A stretch of DNA of 64,000 bases, taken from positions 180,907 to 244,906 of the forward strand of contig CAWETB010000007.1 in assembly GCA_963811885.1 (NCBI GenBank), written 5' to 3'. Source of the stretch: Gaiellasilicea sp963811885 (lineage in GTDB: Bacteria > Actinomycetota > Thermoleophilia > Gaiellales > Gaiellaceae). Positions 8,315 to 15,901 of this stretch are shown in pieces (position 1 is the stretch's first letter; each line of letters begins with the position of its first letter). The notes under the pieces are model-generated. The model was not told the DNA's origin. It saw only the letters and a list, made by a program, of their open reading frames with translations, and did not search any database. Made by a program: the position numbers and the translations under genes.

Positions 8315-9201
8315 ACGTCCTCGTCGTCAACGCCGGCTCGACCAGCCTCAAACTCGCGCTCGTCCAGGGAGAGACCGTCGTACCGGTCGACGATTTCGTC
8401 GCCGCCGATGCGGTCGGCCACAGGATCGTCCACTTCGGCAGCGCGGCGATCGCCGCGGCAGTCGTCGACGACCGCGTCCTCGCCCACATCGAGGAGGGAG
8501 CCGAGGTCGCGCCGCTCCACAACCGGCCTGCGCTCGAGGCGCTGGCGCGGGCGCGCGAGGCGCTGCCCGATGTGCCGCACGTCGCGGTCTCCGACTCGGA
8601 CTTCCACCGGACGATCTCCGACGAGGCGCGCCGCTACGCGCTCCCGGCAGAGCTGGGCGCGGTGATGCGGCTCGGCTTCCACGGGCTCGCCGTGCAGTCG
8701 GTGAGTGAGCGCGTGGACGCGGCGCGCGTCGTCGTCTGCCATCTCGGCGGCGGCTGCTCGGTCACCGCGGTCCGGGAAGGGCGCTCCGTCGATACGACGA
8801 TGGGATACACGCCGCTCGAGGGCCCGCCCATGGGCACCCGCTCAGGGTCGGTCGACCCGGGTGCGCTTCTTCATCTGCTCCGCTCCGGGTTCACGGTGGA
8901 CGAGCTCGACCGCATCCTCAACGAGGAGTCCGGCTTGCTGGCGCTCGGCGGTCTCGACGACCCGTTCGCGTTCTCCCACTTCACGTACCACCTCGCGAAG
9001 GCCGTCGCCGGCATGGCCGCCGTGCTCGGCGGTCTCGACGTCCTCGCCTTCAGCGGCGGCATCGGCGAGAACCGCGCCGACGTCCGGGAAGCGGTCGCCG
9101 GCCGGCTGCGCCACCTCGGCGACTTCCGTGTCGAGGCGGTGCCGGCGCGCGAGGAGATCGTGATCGCGCGCGCCGTGCGCGCGCTGCTGGCGCACGACTG
9201 A
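8311..9201 (+). CDS. ackA: Compact acetate kinase
   Basis: 296 aa, clearly shorter than the usual 390-410, with an uninterrupted reading frame. It makes ATP and acetate from acetyl-phosphate. Core motifs remain: NAGSTS, HRIVHFG, APLHN, the VAVSDSDFH aspartate, LGFHG, MGTRSG and GIGEN. Missing are roughly 60 residues after strand 1 and shorter pieces before the C terminus. The HLGNG motif reads HLGGG. Start is inferred as CTG at 8311 (CTG AAC GTC CTC), because it matches the family MNVLV start and overlaps the phosphoketolase stop as CTGA. A later start would remove the NAGSTS phosphate-binding loop. Sister kinases (butyrate, propionate) are less likely given the phosphoketolase neighbour. Confidence 0.85.
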   Translation: MNVLVVNAGSTSLKLALVQGETVVPVDDFVAADAVGHRIVHFGSAAIAAAVVDDRVLAHIEEGAEVAPLHNRPALEALARAREALPDVPHVAVSDSDFHRTISDEARRYALPAELGAVMRLGFHGLAVQSVSERVDAARVVVCHLGGGCSVTAVREGRSVDTTMGYTPLEGPPMGTRSGSVDPGALLHLLRSGFTVDELDRILNEESGLLALGGLDDPFAFSHFTYHLAKAVAGMAAVLGGLDVLAFSGGIGENRADVREAVAGRLRHLGDFRVEAVPAREEIVIARAVRALLAHD

Positions 9202-9202
9202 G

Positions 9203-9220
9203 CTGCGGCGAACTACGCAG
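9203..9220. promoter_or_regulatory. Motif A element CTGCGG-CGAACT-ACGCAG
   Basis: Inverted repeat with CTGCG/CGCAG arms, immediately after the acetate kinase stop and 86 bases before the USP start. It shares CTGCGG..AAC with the elements at 2848 and 3553. Confidence 0.45.
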
Positions 9221-9247
9221 CGGCAATCGGCGCCGCCACCGATGCCG

Positions 9248-9267
9248 GTCTCGGCGGCCGCCGAGAC
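9248..9267. promoter_or_regulatory. Perfect 20-base palindrome before the universal stress gene
   Basis: GTCTCGGCGGCCGCCGAGAC is fully self-complementary. It lies 39 bases before ATG 9306 and is not followed by a T-run, so an operator or cruciform is more likely than an intrinsic terminator. Confidence 0.5.
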
Positions 9268-9305
9268 GATGGGTGCACGAGGCAACGAACCCGAGAGGAG
9301 CTGAC

Positions 9306-9755
9306 ATGAAGAGGATCCTGGTTGCCACCGACGGCTCGCCTGCGGCGATGGAGGCGGTCTCCGTCGGCGTCGAGCTCGCAACCGAGCACGGGTCGGAGGT
9401 GATGTTCGTGCACGTCGTGCCGCTCGTCGACGTCGTGCCGGCCACCGGGTTGGCGCCGATCAGCGGCGCCTTCCTGCACGAGCTCAGCGATCACGACCGG
9501 GCGCTGCTCGTCGAGGCCGCCGAGGTGGCGGCCGCGCAGGGGATCGTCGCGACGACGGTGCTGCTTCGCGGCGACACGGTCGACGAGATCGTCGCCTTCG
9601 CCGACTCCCACGACGCCGACGTGATCGTGGTCGGCTCCCGCGGCCGCGGCGCGATCTCCGGCGCCCTGCTGGGCAGCGTGTCGCGTGGAGTCCTGGCCGA
9701 ATCGAAGCGGCCGGTGCTGATCGTGCGCGCCGCGGCCGTGCCGGTCGCCGCATAG
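9306..9755 (+). CDS. Universal stress protein, single UspA domain
   Basis: 149 aa UspA fold. N-terminal MKRILVATDGSPAAMEAV and the ATP-binding G-2x-G-9x-G-S motif (VVGSRGRGAISGALLGSVS) are intact, so it should bind ATP. Start is ATG 9306 behind GAGAGGAG. Preceded by a motif A element and a perfect palindrome. USPs are a hallmark of DosR/OsdR-type hypoxia and dormancy regulons, and the DevSR-like pair lies just downstream. Confidence 0.92.
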   Translation: MKRILVATDGSPAAMEAVSVGVELATEHGSEVMFVHVVPLVDVVPATGLAPISGAFLHELSDHDRALLVEAAEVAAAQGIVATTVLLRGDTVDEIVAFADSHDADVIVVGSRGRGAISGALLGSVSRGVLAESKRPVLIVRAAAVPVAA

Positions 9756-9766
9756 CGCTGACGCAC

Positions 9767-10348
9767 GTGGAGCCCGGTTCCGGCGTCGAGCTCTACTGGC
9801 TGCCGCTCGGCGCCGGCGGGCACTCGGTGCGGCTGAACGGCCGCGTCTACGAGCGGGTGGTCGCTTGGCTCGAGAGGCGGGAGGCGCTCGCCCTCTACCA
9901 CGCTGCTCTCCGCGTGGAGCTGCCGGAAGGCAGCTACGTGATCGAGCAGGCCCCGTCCGGGACGGTGGCGGCGCCGAGCGCGGCGTCGTCGCGGAGGGCG
10001 CCGTCGGCAGCCGCCGCGCGGCGCGCTTCCGGATCTTCCGGTACGAGCTCCGCTGCTGGCGCGGCGGCGTCATCCCGGACGCCGACGAGGCGGTCGAGAG
10101 CCCGCGCCGGCTGACGTCGGATCCGGACGTTGCCCGCCGGCTCCTCGAGCTCGTCCATGACGTCCCGACGGCGGTGTGGGGCCGGGACGAGCTCGGCGCG
10201 GGCGAGATGTGGAACTCCAATTCGCTGATCGCCTGGCTGCTTGCGCGTGCCGGGCTCCCGGCCGCGACGATCCACCCGCCGGCGGGCGGCCGCGCTCCCG
10301 GCTGGAACGCCGGGCTTGTCGTCGCTGCCCGACTTCGGTACCGGCTAG
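9767..10348 (+). CDS. Conserved hypothetical protein (frameshifted)
   Basis: Begins GTG 9767 (VEPGSGVELYWLPLGAGGH), 11 bases after the USP stop. Near 9953 the frame is lost by an apparent missing C in a C-run and continues as the segment with ELRCWRGGVIPDADEAV and MWNSNSLIAWLLARAGLP. The likely stop, TAG 10346-10348, is back in the starting frame, so a compensating extra base must lie after about 10250. The total, 582 bases, is then 194 codons. No known domain is recognised. The WNSNSL and GWNAGL segments near the end are the most distinctive features. It ends convergent with the response regulator. Confidence 0.55.
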
Positions 10349-10998
10349 GACTCCTCGGTGTCCAACAAGCCCTGCGTGAGGGCGTAGCGGACGAGCTCCG
10401 CGCGGGTGCTGATCCGGAGCTTCTGCATGATGTGCGCCCGGTGCGTCTCGGCCGTGCGCACCGAGATGTAGAGCTGGCCCGCGATCTCCTGGTTCGTGTG
10501 CCCGAGGGCGAGCAGGCGGAGCACGTCGCGCTCGCGGTCGGAGAGCGGATCCTGCTCGGCGCGCTTGCGCTCCTCCGCGTCGGCCGCGAGCATCCGGGCG
10601 CCCAGCGCGGGATGCACGTAGCGACCGCCGGCTGCGACGTCGCGGATCGCTGCGACGACGTCGGTGTCGACGGCCTCCTTGAGCACGTAGCCGGAAGCGC
10701 CGGCGTCGAACGCCTCGCGGACGTAGTGCGGGTCGTCCTGCATCGAGAGGATCAGCACCTTCGCCTCGGGCGCATCGTGCAGCACGTCCGGGATCGCCTC
10801 GATGCCCGTCTTCCCGGGCATGACGACGTCCATCAGGATCACGTCGGGCTTCGTCTCGCGTGTCTGGAAGACGGCGTTCCGCGCGTCGCCGGCCTCGCCG
10901 ACGACCTCGATCCCCTCCTCGCCCTCGAGCACCTTGCGCAGGCCGGTGCGGACGACGGCGTGGTCGTCGACGATCAGGACGCGGATCGGCTCGCTCAT
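10345..10998 (-). CDS. NarL/FixJ-type response regulator, DevR/DosR-like
   Basis: 217 aa. Receiver domain (residues 4-120) with acidic DD at 11-12, phospho-acceptor D57 (VILMDVVMPG) and K108-type switch segment (GYVLKEA), then a LuxR-type helix-turn-helix (about 150-210, LSDRERDVLRLLALGHTNQEIA). Paired with the kinase encoded 10 bases upstream. By analogy with DevR/DosR and OsdR it should activate stress and hypoxia genes when phosphorylated. Motif A palindromes before the CBS-BON, nirK-like and USP genes are candidate targets. Its stop interlocks with the convergent gene's stop (CTAG, 10345-10348). Confidence 0.9.
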   Translation of the reverse strand: MSEPIRVLIVDDHAVVRTGLRKVLEGEEGIEVVGEAGDARNAVFQTRETKPDVILMDVVMPGKTGIEAIPDVLHDAPEAKVLILSMQDDPHYVREAFDAGASGYVLKEAVDTDVVAAIRDVAAGGRYVHPALGARMLAADAEERKRAEQDPLSDRERDVLRLLALGHTNQEIAGQLYISVRTAETHRAHIMQKLRISTRAELVRYALTQGLLDTEES

Positions 10999-11008
10999 CG
11001 CAGCGGCA

Positions 11009-12643
11009 CTATCGCAGGGGAACTTCGGCGACGATCGTCGTGCCGGCGTCCGGGCTGGACTCGAGCTTCAGCTTGCCGCCCAGCAGCGCGAGCCGCTCGC
11101 CCATCCCGAGCAGGCCGAGACCCTCGGTGCCGGCCTCGGTCGCGAAGCCGCGGCCGTCGTCCTCGATCACGGCAGTGATCGCCCGCGGGCTGCGCGCGAG
11201 CACGATGCTGACCGAGCTCGCCTGCGCGTGCTTGACGATGTTCGTCAGCGCCTCCTGCACGATCCGGTAGAGCGCTGTCTCGACGTCGGTCGGGAGCCGG
11301 TCGCCGATCTGCGCCTCGAGCTCCACGCGCATCCCGGTCTGCTCCGCGAACGTCTCGCGCAGGCGCTCGAGCGCCGCGACGAGGCCGAAGTCGTCGAGCG
11401 CCTTCGGCCGCAGCTCGACCGCAAGCCGGCGGACGTCGTGGAGCGTCTCGACGACCTGTTCGCGCACGCCGGCGAGGGCCGCTGTCCGCTCCTCGTCGGT
11501 CTTCGCCTCCTCGACCGCCTTCAGCCCGAGCAGCACCGAGGTCAGCTCCTGGCCGGTCTGGTCGTGCAGCTCGCGCGCGAGCCTGCGCCGCTCGAGCTCC
11601 TGCGCCTCGACGACCCGGCGCAGTGCGTCCCCGGCAACGCGCGCCGAGAGGTCGACCGCGACGGCGGCGCGGGGCGCGAACGTCTCCGTGAGCCGCAGGT
11701 CGGCCTCGGTGAAACGCGGGTCGCTGCCTTCGCGGTCGTGTGCGGCCAGCACGCCGATCGCACGGCCGCCGGCCACGAGCGGTACGTAGAGCCCGCTGCG
11801 GGCTCCGAGGCGCCGGACGGACTCCTGGTCGACTTCGGGGTCGTCGAGCATGGAGTCCACGCGCTCGGCGCGGCGCCGTTCGAGCACGCGGCCGCTCTTC
11901 GAGCCCGCTCTCTCCAGCTGCAGACCGACGATCTCGCCCGCATCCTCGCCGTCGGCGGCCTCGATCCGGAGCGTCCCGTCGTCTGCCGGCAGGGCGATCG
12001 TGACGAGGCGCGCGCCGATCAGCCCGCGCAGACGGCGGGCGATCAGCTCCAGAAGCCGCGGCAGCTCGATCTCGCTGGCGAGCGCGGTCCCGACCTCGTT
12101 CATCGCCTCGAGCTGGTCCGACCATGCAGTCGCCGCCTCGTAGAGGCGAGCATTCTCGATCGCGACCGCGGCCTGGCTCGCGAGCGTCTCGACGAGCTCC
12201 TGATCGGCGGCCGTGAACGAGCCCTGGTGCTTCTCGGTCAGGTAGAGGTTCCCGAAGGCACGGCCGCGCAGCAGGATCGGCACGCCGAGAAAGCCGCGCA
12301 TCGGCGGATGGTGGGGCGGGAAGCCGGCGGATCGCGGATCGTCAGTGATCGCGTCGAGCCGCAGCGGCTGAGCGTCGGTGATCAGCGCGCCGAGGATCCC
12401 GCGGCCACGCGGCAGGTCGCCGATCTTCGCCGCCGCCTCGGCGTCGATGCCCGTGTGGAGGAACCGCTCGAGCCCCGTTCCGGACTGGTCGATCACGCCA
12501 AGGGCGGCGTAGCGGGCTCCGGTCAGGGCGGCCGCGGTCTCGGCGAGCTTCTGGAGGAGGTCGTCGAGCGAGAGCTCCGAGCTGAGCGCGATTCCCGCCT
12601 CGACGAGTCCGCGCAGGCGATCCGTCTCGGCCGTCGTGGTCAT
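11009..12643 (-). CDS. Two-GAF sensor histidine kinase, DevS/DosS-like
   Basis: 544 aa, cytoplasmic, no membrane segment. GAF-A about residues 20-165, GAF-B about 185-335, HisKA_3 with phospho-acceptor H360 (RELHDQTGQ), HATPase with N-box N468 (EALTNIVKHA) and DDGRGF at 495-500. GAF-A contains GFPPHHPPMRGFLGVP and FGNLYLTEK. These closely match the DevS/DosT GAF-A region that holds the heme-ligand histidine, so H111 or H112 may bind heme and sense O2, NO or redox. Heme binding is inference. Forms an operon with the downstream regulator. Confidence 0.88.
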   Translation of the reverse strand: MTTTAETDRLRGLVEAGIALSSELSLDDLLQKLAETAAALTGARYAALGVIDQSGTGLERFLHTGIDAEAAAKIGDLPRGRGILGALITDAQPLRLDAITDDPRSAGFPPHHPPMRGFLGVPILLRGRAFGNLYLTEKHQGSFTAADQELVETLASQAAVAIENARLYEAATAWSDQLEAMNEVGTALASEIELPRLLELIARRLRGLIGARLVTIALPADDGTLRIEAADGEDAGEIVGLQLERAGSKSGRVLERRRAERVDSMLDDPEVDQESVRRLGARSGLYVPLVAGGRAIGVLAAHDREGSDPRFTEADLRLTETFAPRAAVAVDLSARVAGDALRRVVEAQELERRRLARELHDQTGQELTSVLLGLKAVEEAKTDEERTAALAGVREQVVETLHDVRRLAVELRPKALDDFGLVAALERLRETFAEQTGMRVELEAQIGDRLPTDVETALYRIVQEALTNIVKHAQASSVSIVLARSPRAITAVIEDDGRGFATEAGTEGLGLLGMGERLALLGGKLKLESSPDAGTTIVAEVPLR

Positions 12644-12715
12644 CCTGGTCCGAACCTATCCGATCCTCGGGCGTCGGTTACGGCGCCCTGAGCGTGGCTA
12701 CACTAGGCACTCCCC

Positions 12716-12788
12716 GCCGACGTAGCTCAGCTGGTAGAGCACTTCACTCGTAATGAAGGGGTCCGCGGTTCGAATCCGCGCGTCGGCT
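12716..12788 (+). tRNA. tRNA-Thr (anticodon CGT)
   Basis: The 7-base acceptor GCCGACG pairs with CGTCGGC at 12781-12787. D-arm GCTCAGCTGGTAGAGC; anticodon stem CTTCA/TGAAG with loop CTCGTAA (anticodon CGT, reads ACG); T-arm CGCGGTTCGAATCCGCG. Discriminator base T; CCA is not encoded. TACACT at 12700 is a plausible -10 box. GGCTTTGGAAAGCC at 12784-12797 forms a hairpin overlapping the 3' end, possibly a processing or termination signal. Confidence 0.96.
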
Positions 12789-12852
12789 TTGGAAAGCCGC
12801 TGGAAACAGGGGCTTTCTCATTCCCATTGGATGGGTGCAGCCGATCCGGCTC

Positions 12853-13287
12853 TCACCAGGGTGCGACGGTCGTGCCGCCCCATTCCTCGGGCTCGACGTC
12901 GCGCACCGTCTGCGTCAGCTCCCAGCGGTGGCCGCCGATGTCCTCGACGACACCGGAGCGCTCGCCGTACTCCCACGTCGTCAGGGCCTCCACGACCCGT
13001 GCGCCGTGTTCCTGCGCGCGAGCGAAGGCCGCATCGACGTCCGGCACGCGCACCTTGATTATGTGTGTCACTGCGCCGGCGCTCGGTGCGATTCGATCGG
13101 AGCCCGCCTCGGCAACGACGACGGCTCCATCTGACCCGACACGCAGCTGGACGCGGTGCGCATCACCGATCCGCACCCGTTCTTCGAACCCGAGTGCGGA
13201 CACCAGCCACTCGACCGCCGCTCGCACATCCGGATAGACGAGCACCGGCGTCACGGTCGCTGGCGGTGCGGAGCGATTCGCCAACAT
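12853..13287 (-). CDS. Glyoxalase/VOC superfamily protein
   Basis: 144 aa. Two beta-alpha-beta-beta-beta VOC modules: VTPVLVYPDVRAAVEWLV at the start and HIIKVRVPDVDAAF in the second half, ending GVVEDIGGHRWEL. PhnB-like VOC proteins include metal enzymes, antibiotic-binding proteins and uncharacterised members; no substrate can be set here. Start chosen at ATG 13287, where VOC homology begins; the open frame upstream looks non-coding. Confidence 0.8.
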   Translation of the reverse strand: MLANRSAPPATVTPVLVYPDVRAAVEWLVSALGFEERVRIGDAHRVQLRVGSDGAVVVAEAGSDRIAPSAGAVTHIIKVRVPDVDAAFARAQEHGARVVEALTTWEYGERSGVVEDIGGHRWELTQTVRDVEPEEWGGTTVAPW

Positions 13288-13353
13288 CGTGGAGACACTA
13301 AACGAGGCCGCGGCTCGGGCGCCGGTGAGCGCAGACGAGAAGTCTCCGCGGGT

Positions 13354-13371
13354 TGTAAGGTGATCCTTACA
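13354..13371. promoter_or_regulatory. Operator-like inverted repeat TGTAAGG-TGAT-CCTTACA
   Basis: Perfect 7-base arms with a 4-base spacer, 22 bases before the ZIP transporter start ATG 13394. AT-rich against its surroundings. Position and symmetry suit a metal-responsive repressor (DtxR/MntR, Fur/Zur type), though the sequence matches no consensus I can name. Confidence 0.6.
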
Positions 13372-13393
13372 TCTCGGCTTCGGAGTGACGTAC

Positions 13394-14242
13394 ATGTCTC
13401 AGGCGCAGATCCTCGTACTCGGCGCGATCGCTGGTCTCACCATCTTCCTCGGCCTGCCGGCGGGACGCGCGCGCGGCATGTCGACCCGCACCAGCGCGCT
13501 GCTCAGCGCGATCGCAACGGGGATCCTGCTCTTTCTCCTCTGGGACGTGCTCGCAGCCGGGATCGAGCCCGTCGAGACAGCGCTGACTGCCGCCGCTCTG
13601 GAAGACAGTGGCAGCTGGGCGCGGTTCGCCGCTCTCGCCGCGATCTTCGTCGTCTCGTTCACGGTCGGCCTGATGAGTCTCGTGTACTTCAACGAGGTGA
13701 TCGCCAAGCGTCGGCGCCGCGACGGGATTCACAGCGTCGGCGCCGCGGCGATCGCAGAGTACGAGGCGCAGCCGTGGGGGCTCTCGCCGGCGCAGTCGCT
13801 CTCGCTGATGATCGCGGCCGGGATCGGGCTGCACAACTTCTCCGAAGGACTCGCGATCGGGCAGTCCGCCGCCTCGGGCGCGATCGACCTCGCGCTCGTC
13901 CTCGTCATCGGCTTCGGTCTTCACAACGCGACTGAGGGCTTCGGCATCGTCGGCCCGTTCTCGGGCACGAGCGAGCGACCGAGCTGGGGCTTCCTCGCGC
14001 TTGTCGGCCTGATCGGCGGCGGCCCGACCTTCTTCGGGACTCTGCTCGGCCAGACGTGGGTCAGCGAGGCCGTCTCGATTGCCTTCCTCGCCCTGGCCGC
14101 CGGCTCGATCCTCTACGTCGTCGTCGAGCTTCTGGGCGTCTGCCGCAAGCTCGGACACAAGCCGGTCGTCGCCTGGGGGCTCACCCTCGGCCTGATGCTC
14201 GGCTTCGCCACCGACTTCGTACTCGTCGCCGCCGGCGCCTAG
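13394..14242 (+). CDS. ZIP-family metal transporter
   Basis: 282 aa, about eight membrane helices. The ZIP transport site is visible as HNFSEGLAIG (helix IV) and HNATEGFG (helix V), with a short cytoplasmic loop between helices III and IV (residues about 103-125, basic KRRRRDG). Zinc, iron or manganese uptake is the usual role. Start ATG 13394 chosen over GTG 13385. The palindrome at 13354-13371 suggests metal-dependent control. A second ZIP gene lies convergent just downstream. Confidence 0.88.
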   Translation: MSQAQILVLGAIAGLTIFLGLPAGRARGMSTRTSALLSAIATGILLFLLWDVLAAGIEPVETALTAAALEDSGSWARFAALAAIFVVSFTVGLMSLVYFNEVIAKRRRRDGIHSVGAAAIAEYEAQPWGLSPAQSLSLMIAAGIGLHNFSEGLAIGQSAASGAIDLALVLVIGFGLHNATEGFGIVGPFSGTSERPSWGFLALVGLIGGGPTFFGTLLGQTWVSEAVSIAFLALAAGSILYVVVELLGVCRKLGHKPVVAWGLTLGLMLGFATDFVLVAAGA

Positions 14243-14258
14243 GCCCGCGGCGCCGCGC

Positions 14259-15029
14259 TCAGGCGGCCAGCCGCAGCTGCAACGCGAGCATGAGGACGAA
14301 GGCGATCGCCGTGTGAGCGACGACGGCTCGGCGCGGTCCCTGATTCCACGCGTCCGGCAGGAGCTCGCGGCCGACCATCCACACCATCGCACCGGCGGCG
14401 AAACCCAGTGCAGCGGGGAGGAGCGCGCTGAACTGCTCGACGAACAAGAATGCGGGCACGGCGAGAAGCGGCTGCGGCAGGCTCGAGAAGACGCTCCAGC
14501 CGGCGGCGTTCCGGACCGGCGTTCCGCGCGGGACGAGCACAAGGCTGATGGCGAGACCCTCGGGGATGTTCTGGATCGCAATGGCGATCGCGATCAGGAG
14601 CCCGAAGGTGGCCGTGTCGCCGAAGGCGGCGCCGATGCCGATTCCCTCCGCCGCGGAGTGCGCAGTCATCACGCCGACCACCATCAACGCCTTCCGGGCG
14701 TCGGCTCCGCGCAGCGTCCCAAGGTGGAGCTCCTGGCGGTCGGCCACCACGCGGTAGGCGAGCGCGACGAAGACGGCGCCTGCAACTGCGCCGACGGCTG
14801 TCCGGCCGCCGCTTCGGTCGAGCCCTTCCAGAAGCAGGCTCGCGCTGGCGCCCAGCATCACGCCGGAGGCGATGGCGTTGGCGGATCCGAGCCAGCGGCG
14901 CGCGTCGCCGCGCCTGAACACGAACGGCAGAGCGCCGAGACCGGTCGCGACCGCGGTCGCGAGTGCCGTGAAGAAGACCGCGGTAGCGGTCACGGCGAGG
15001 GGGGGAACAAGGAGCGGAACGCCGCGCAC
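14259..15029 (-). CDS. Second ZIP-family metal transporter
   Basis: About 256 aa from GTG 15029. ZIP helices IV and V read HSAAEGIGIG and QNIPEGLAIS, so the first histidine of helix V is Gln as in many bacterial ZIPs. The frame stays open to an ATG at 15173, but that extension translates the G-rich tract as a Pro/Ser run and looks non-coding; the start is uncertain. Convergent with the first ZIP gene (17-base gap). It differs in sequence from its neighbour, so the pair is not a recent duplication. Confidence 0.8.
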   Translation of the reverse strand: MRGVPLLVPPLAVTATAVFFTALATAVATGLGALPFVFRRGDARRWLGSANAIASGVMLGASASLLLEGLDRSGGRTAVGAVAGAVFVALAYRVVADRQELHLGTLRGADARKALMVVGVMTAHSAAEGIGIGAAFGDTATFGLLIAIAIAIQNIPEGLAISLVLVPRGTPVRNAAGWSVFSSLPQPLLAVPAFLFVEQFSALLPAALGFAAGAMVWMVGRELLPDAWNQGPRRAVVAHTAIAFVLMLALQLRLAA

Positions 15030-15044
15030 AGCGCGACGCGAAGA

Positions 15045-15087
15045 GGGGGAGGTGGAGGGGGGGGAGGAGGGGGAGGGGGGGGAGGGG
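15045..15087 (+). repeat. Poly-G tract with G-quadruplex potential
   Basis: Runs of 5, 8, 5, 8 and 4 G separated mostly by single A, a near-ideal intramolecular G-quadruplex pattern on the + strand. It lies just before the probable start of the second ZIP gene, so on that gene's mRNA it is a C-run. Exact run lengths may be unreliable given the indels elsewhere. Confidence 0.7.
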
Positions 15088-15288
15088 AGCGCGCTGCCGT
15101 CGCGTTGCAAGTCGCTCCATGTCAGAGGCGCGAAGGTGCGTCCGCCTACCCAGGCGGGGCATCTCCGGAGCAAGAACCGCGTGCGCGCTCATCGAGGGAA
15201 ATGCTGCTGCGCTGAGCTCGCGGCGGCATCGGTGGCGTTCCCGATGCCAGGCTCGGCCTTCTACTGATACGCTCGCGCAGCCTTGCGG

Positions 15289-15901
15289 CTACACCGGCTT
15301 TGGTTCTGGGCTCGTTCCCCGGAAGACTGCGAATGCGAGGAGCATGAAGCCGACGCCGGCGAGGATCAGTGCGACTCCGACGACGATGCTGAAGATCGCG
15401 ACTCCGGTCGCCATGTAGGACATGTTGAGCGCGGTCGAGAGAGCGGTCTCGGTCACCCAGGTATTGCGGGCGGCGTTCGAGACCGGCTTTCCGCTCTCGT
15501 CCTTCAACGCGGCGGCCTCGTCGCTGGTGCCGGCCGGGTCGTTCGGGTCCTCGGCGGAGACGAAGCGTCCCATCTCGGCGTACGTCTGCCCGCCGGAGGA
15601 CTCGAGCGCGTGGATCCGCATGTACTGCGCGAAGCAGCGAGCTTCGGAACCCGTCGTCGATCGGCTCCTCTGCGACGTCGCAGTCCGGAGCGTCCACCGT
15701 CAGGTTCGCCTCCTCGATCCCGGGCGCGATCCCTTCCGGGCTCATGTCCGGCGAGCCGACGATCTTCTCCTGCGAGAGCTCGTCCTCGACGGTGTTCTTC
15801 CCGGCGATCCCGATCGCGATCGTCCCGATCCCGAAGATGATCAGGATCACACCTGCGGCATAGCCGCCGAGTCGGAGCCACTTCGCGCGTTCCATCGTCA
15901 C
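15289..15901 (-). CDS. Two-helix membrane protein of the family often mislabelled LigA (one frameshift)
   Basis: N-terminal frame (GTG 15901 or ATG 15895) gives MERAKWLRLGGYAAGVILI and a first membrane helix, then an extracytoplasmic region with two cysteines. Near 15640 one extra base shifts the frame to the segment YMRIHALESSGGQTYAEM and a final membrane helix (about residues 150-185). Removing one base gives 203 aa. Proteins of this layout in Thermoleophilia carry the unsupported name aromatic ring-opening dioxygenase LigA; no dioxygenase motif is present. Function unknown. Start overlaps the methyltransferase stop as GTGA. Confidence 0.7.

Noticed and set aside
15029..15173. N-terminal extension of the second ZIP protein to ATG 15173
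   Set aside because: It would translate the poly-G tract as a Pro/Ser run and lacks a ribosome site; ZIP helices begin only after 15029.
15289..15901. Aromatic ring-opening dioxygenase (LigA) function
   Set aside because: The name is common for this family but the protein is a two-helix membrane protein with no metal-binding dioxygenase motif.
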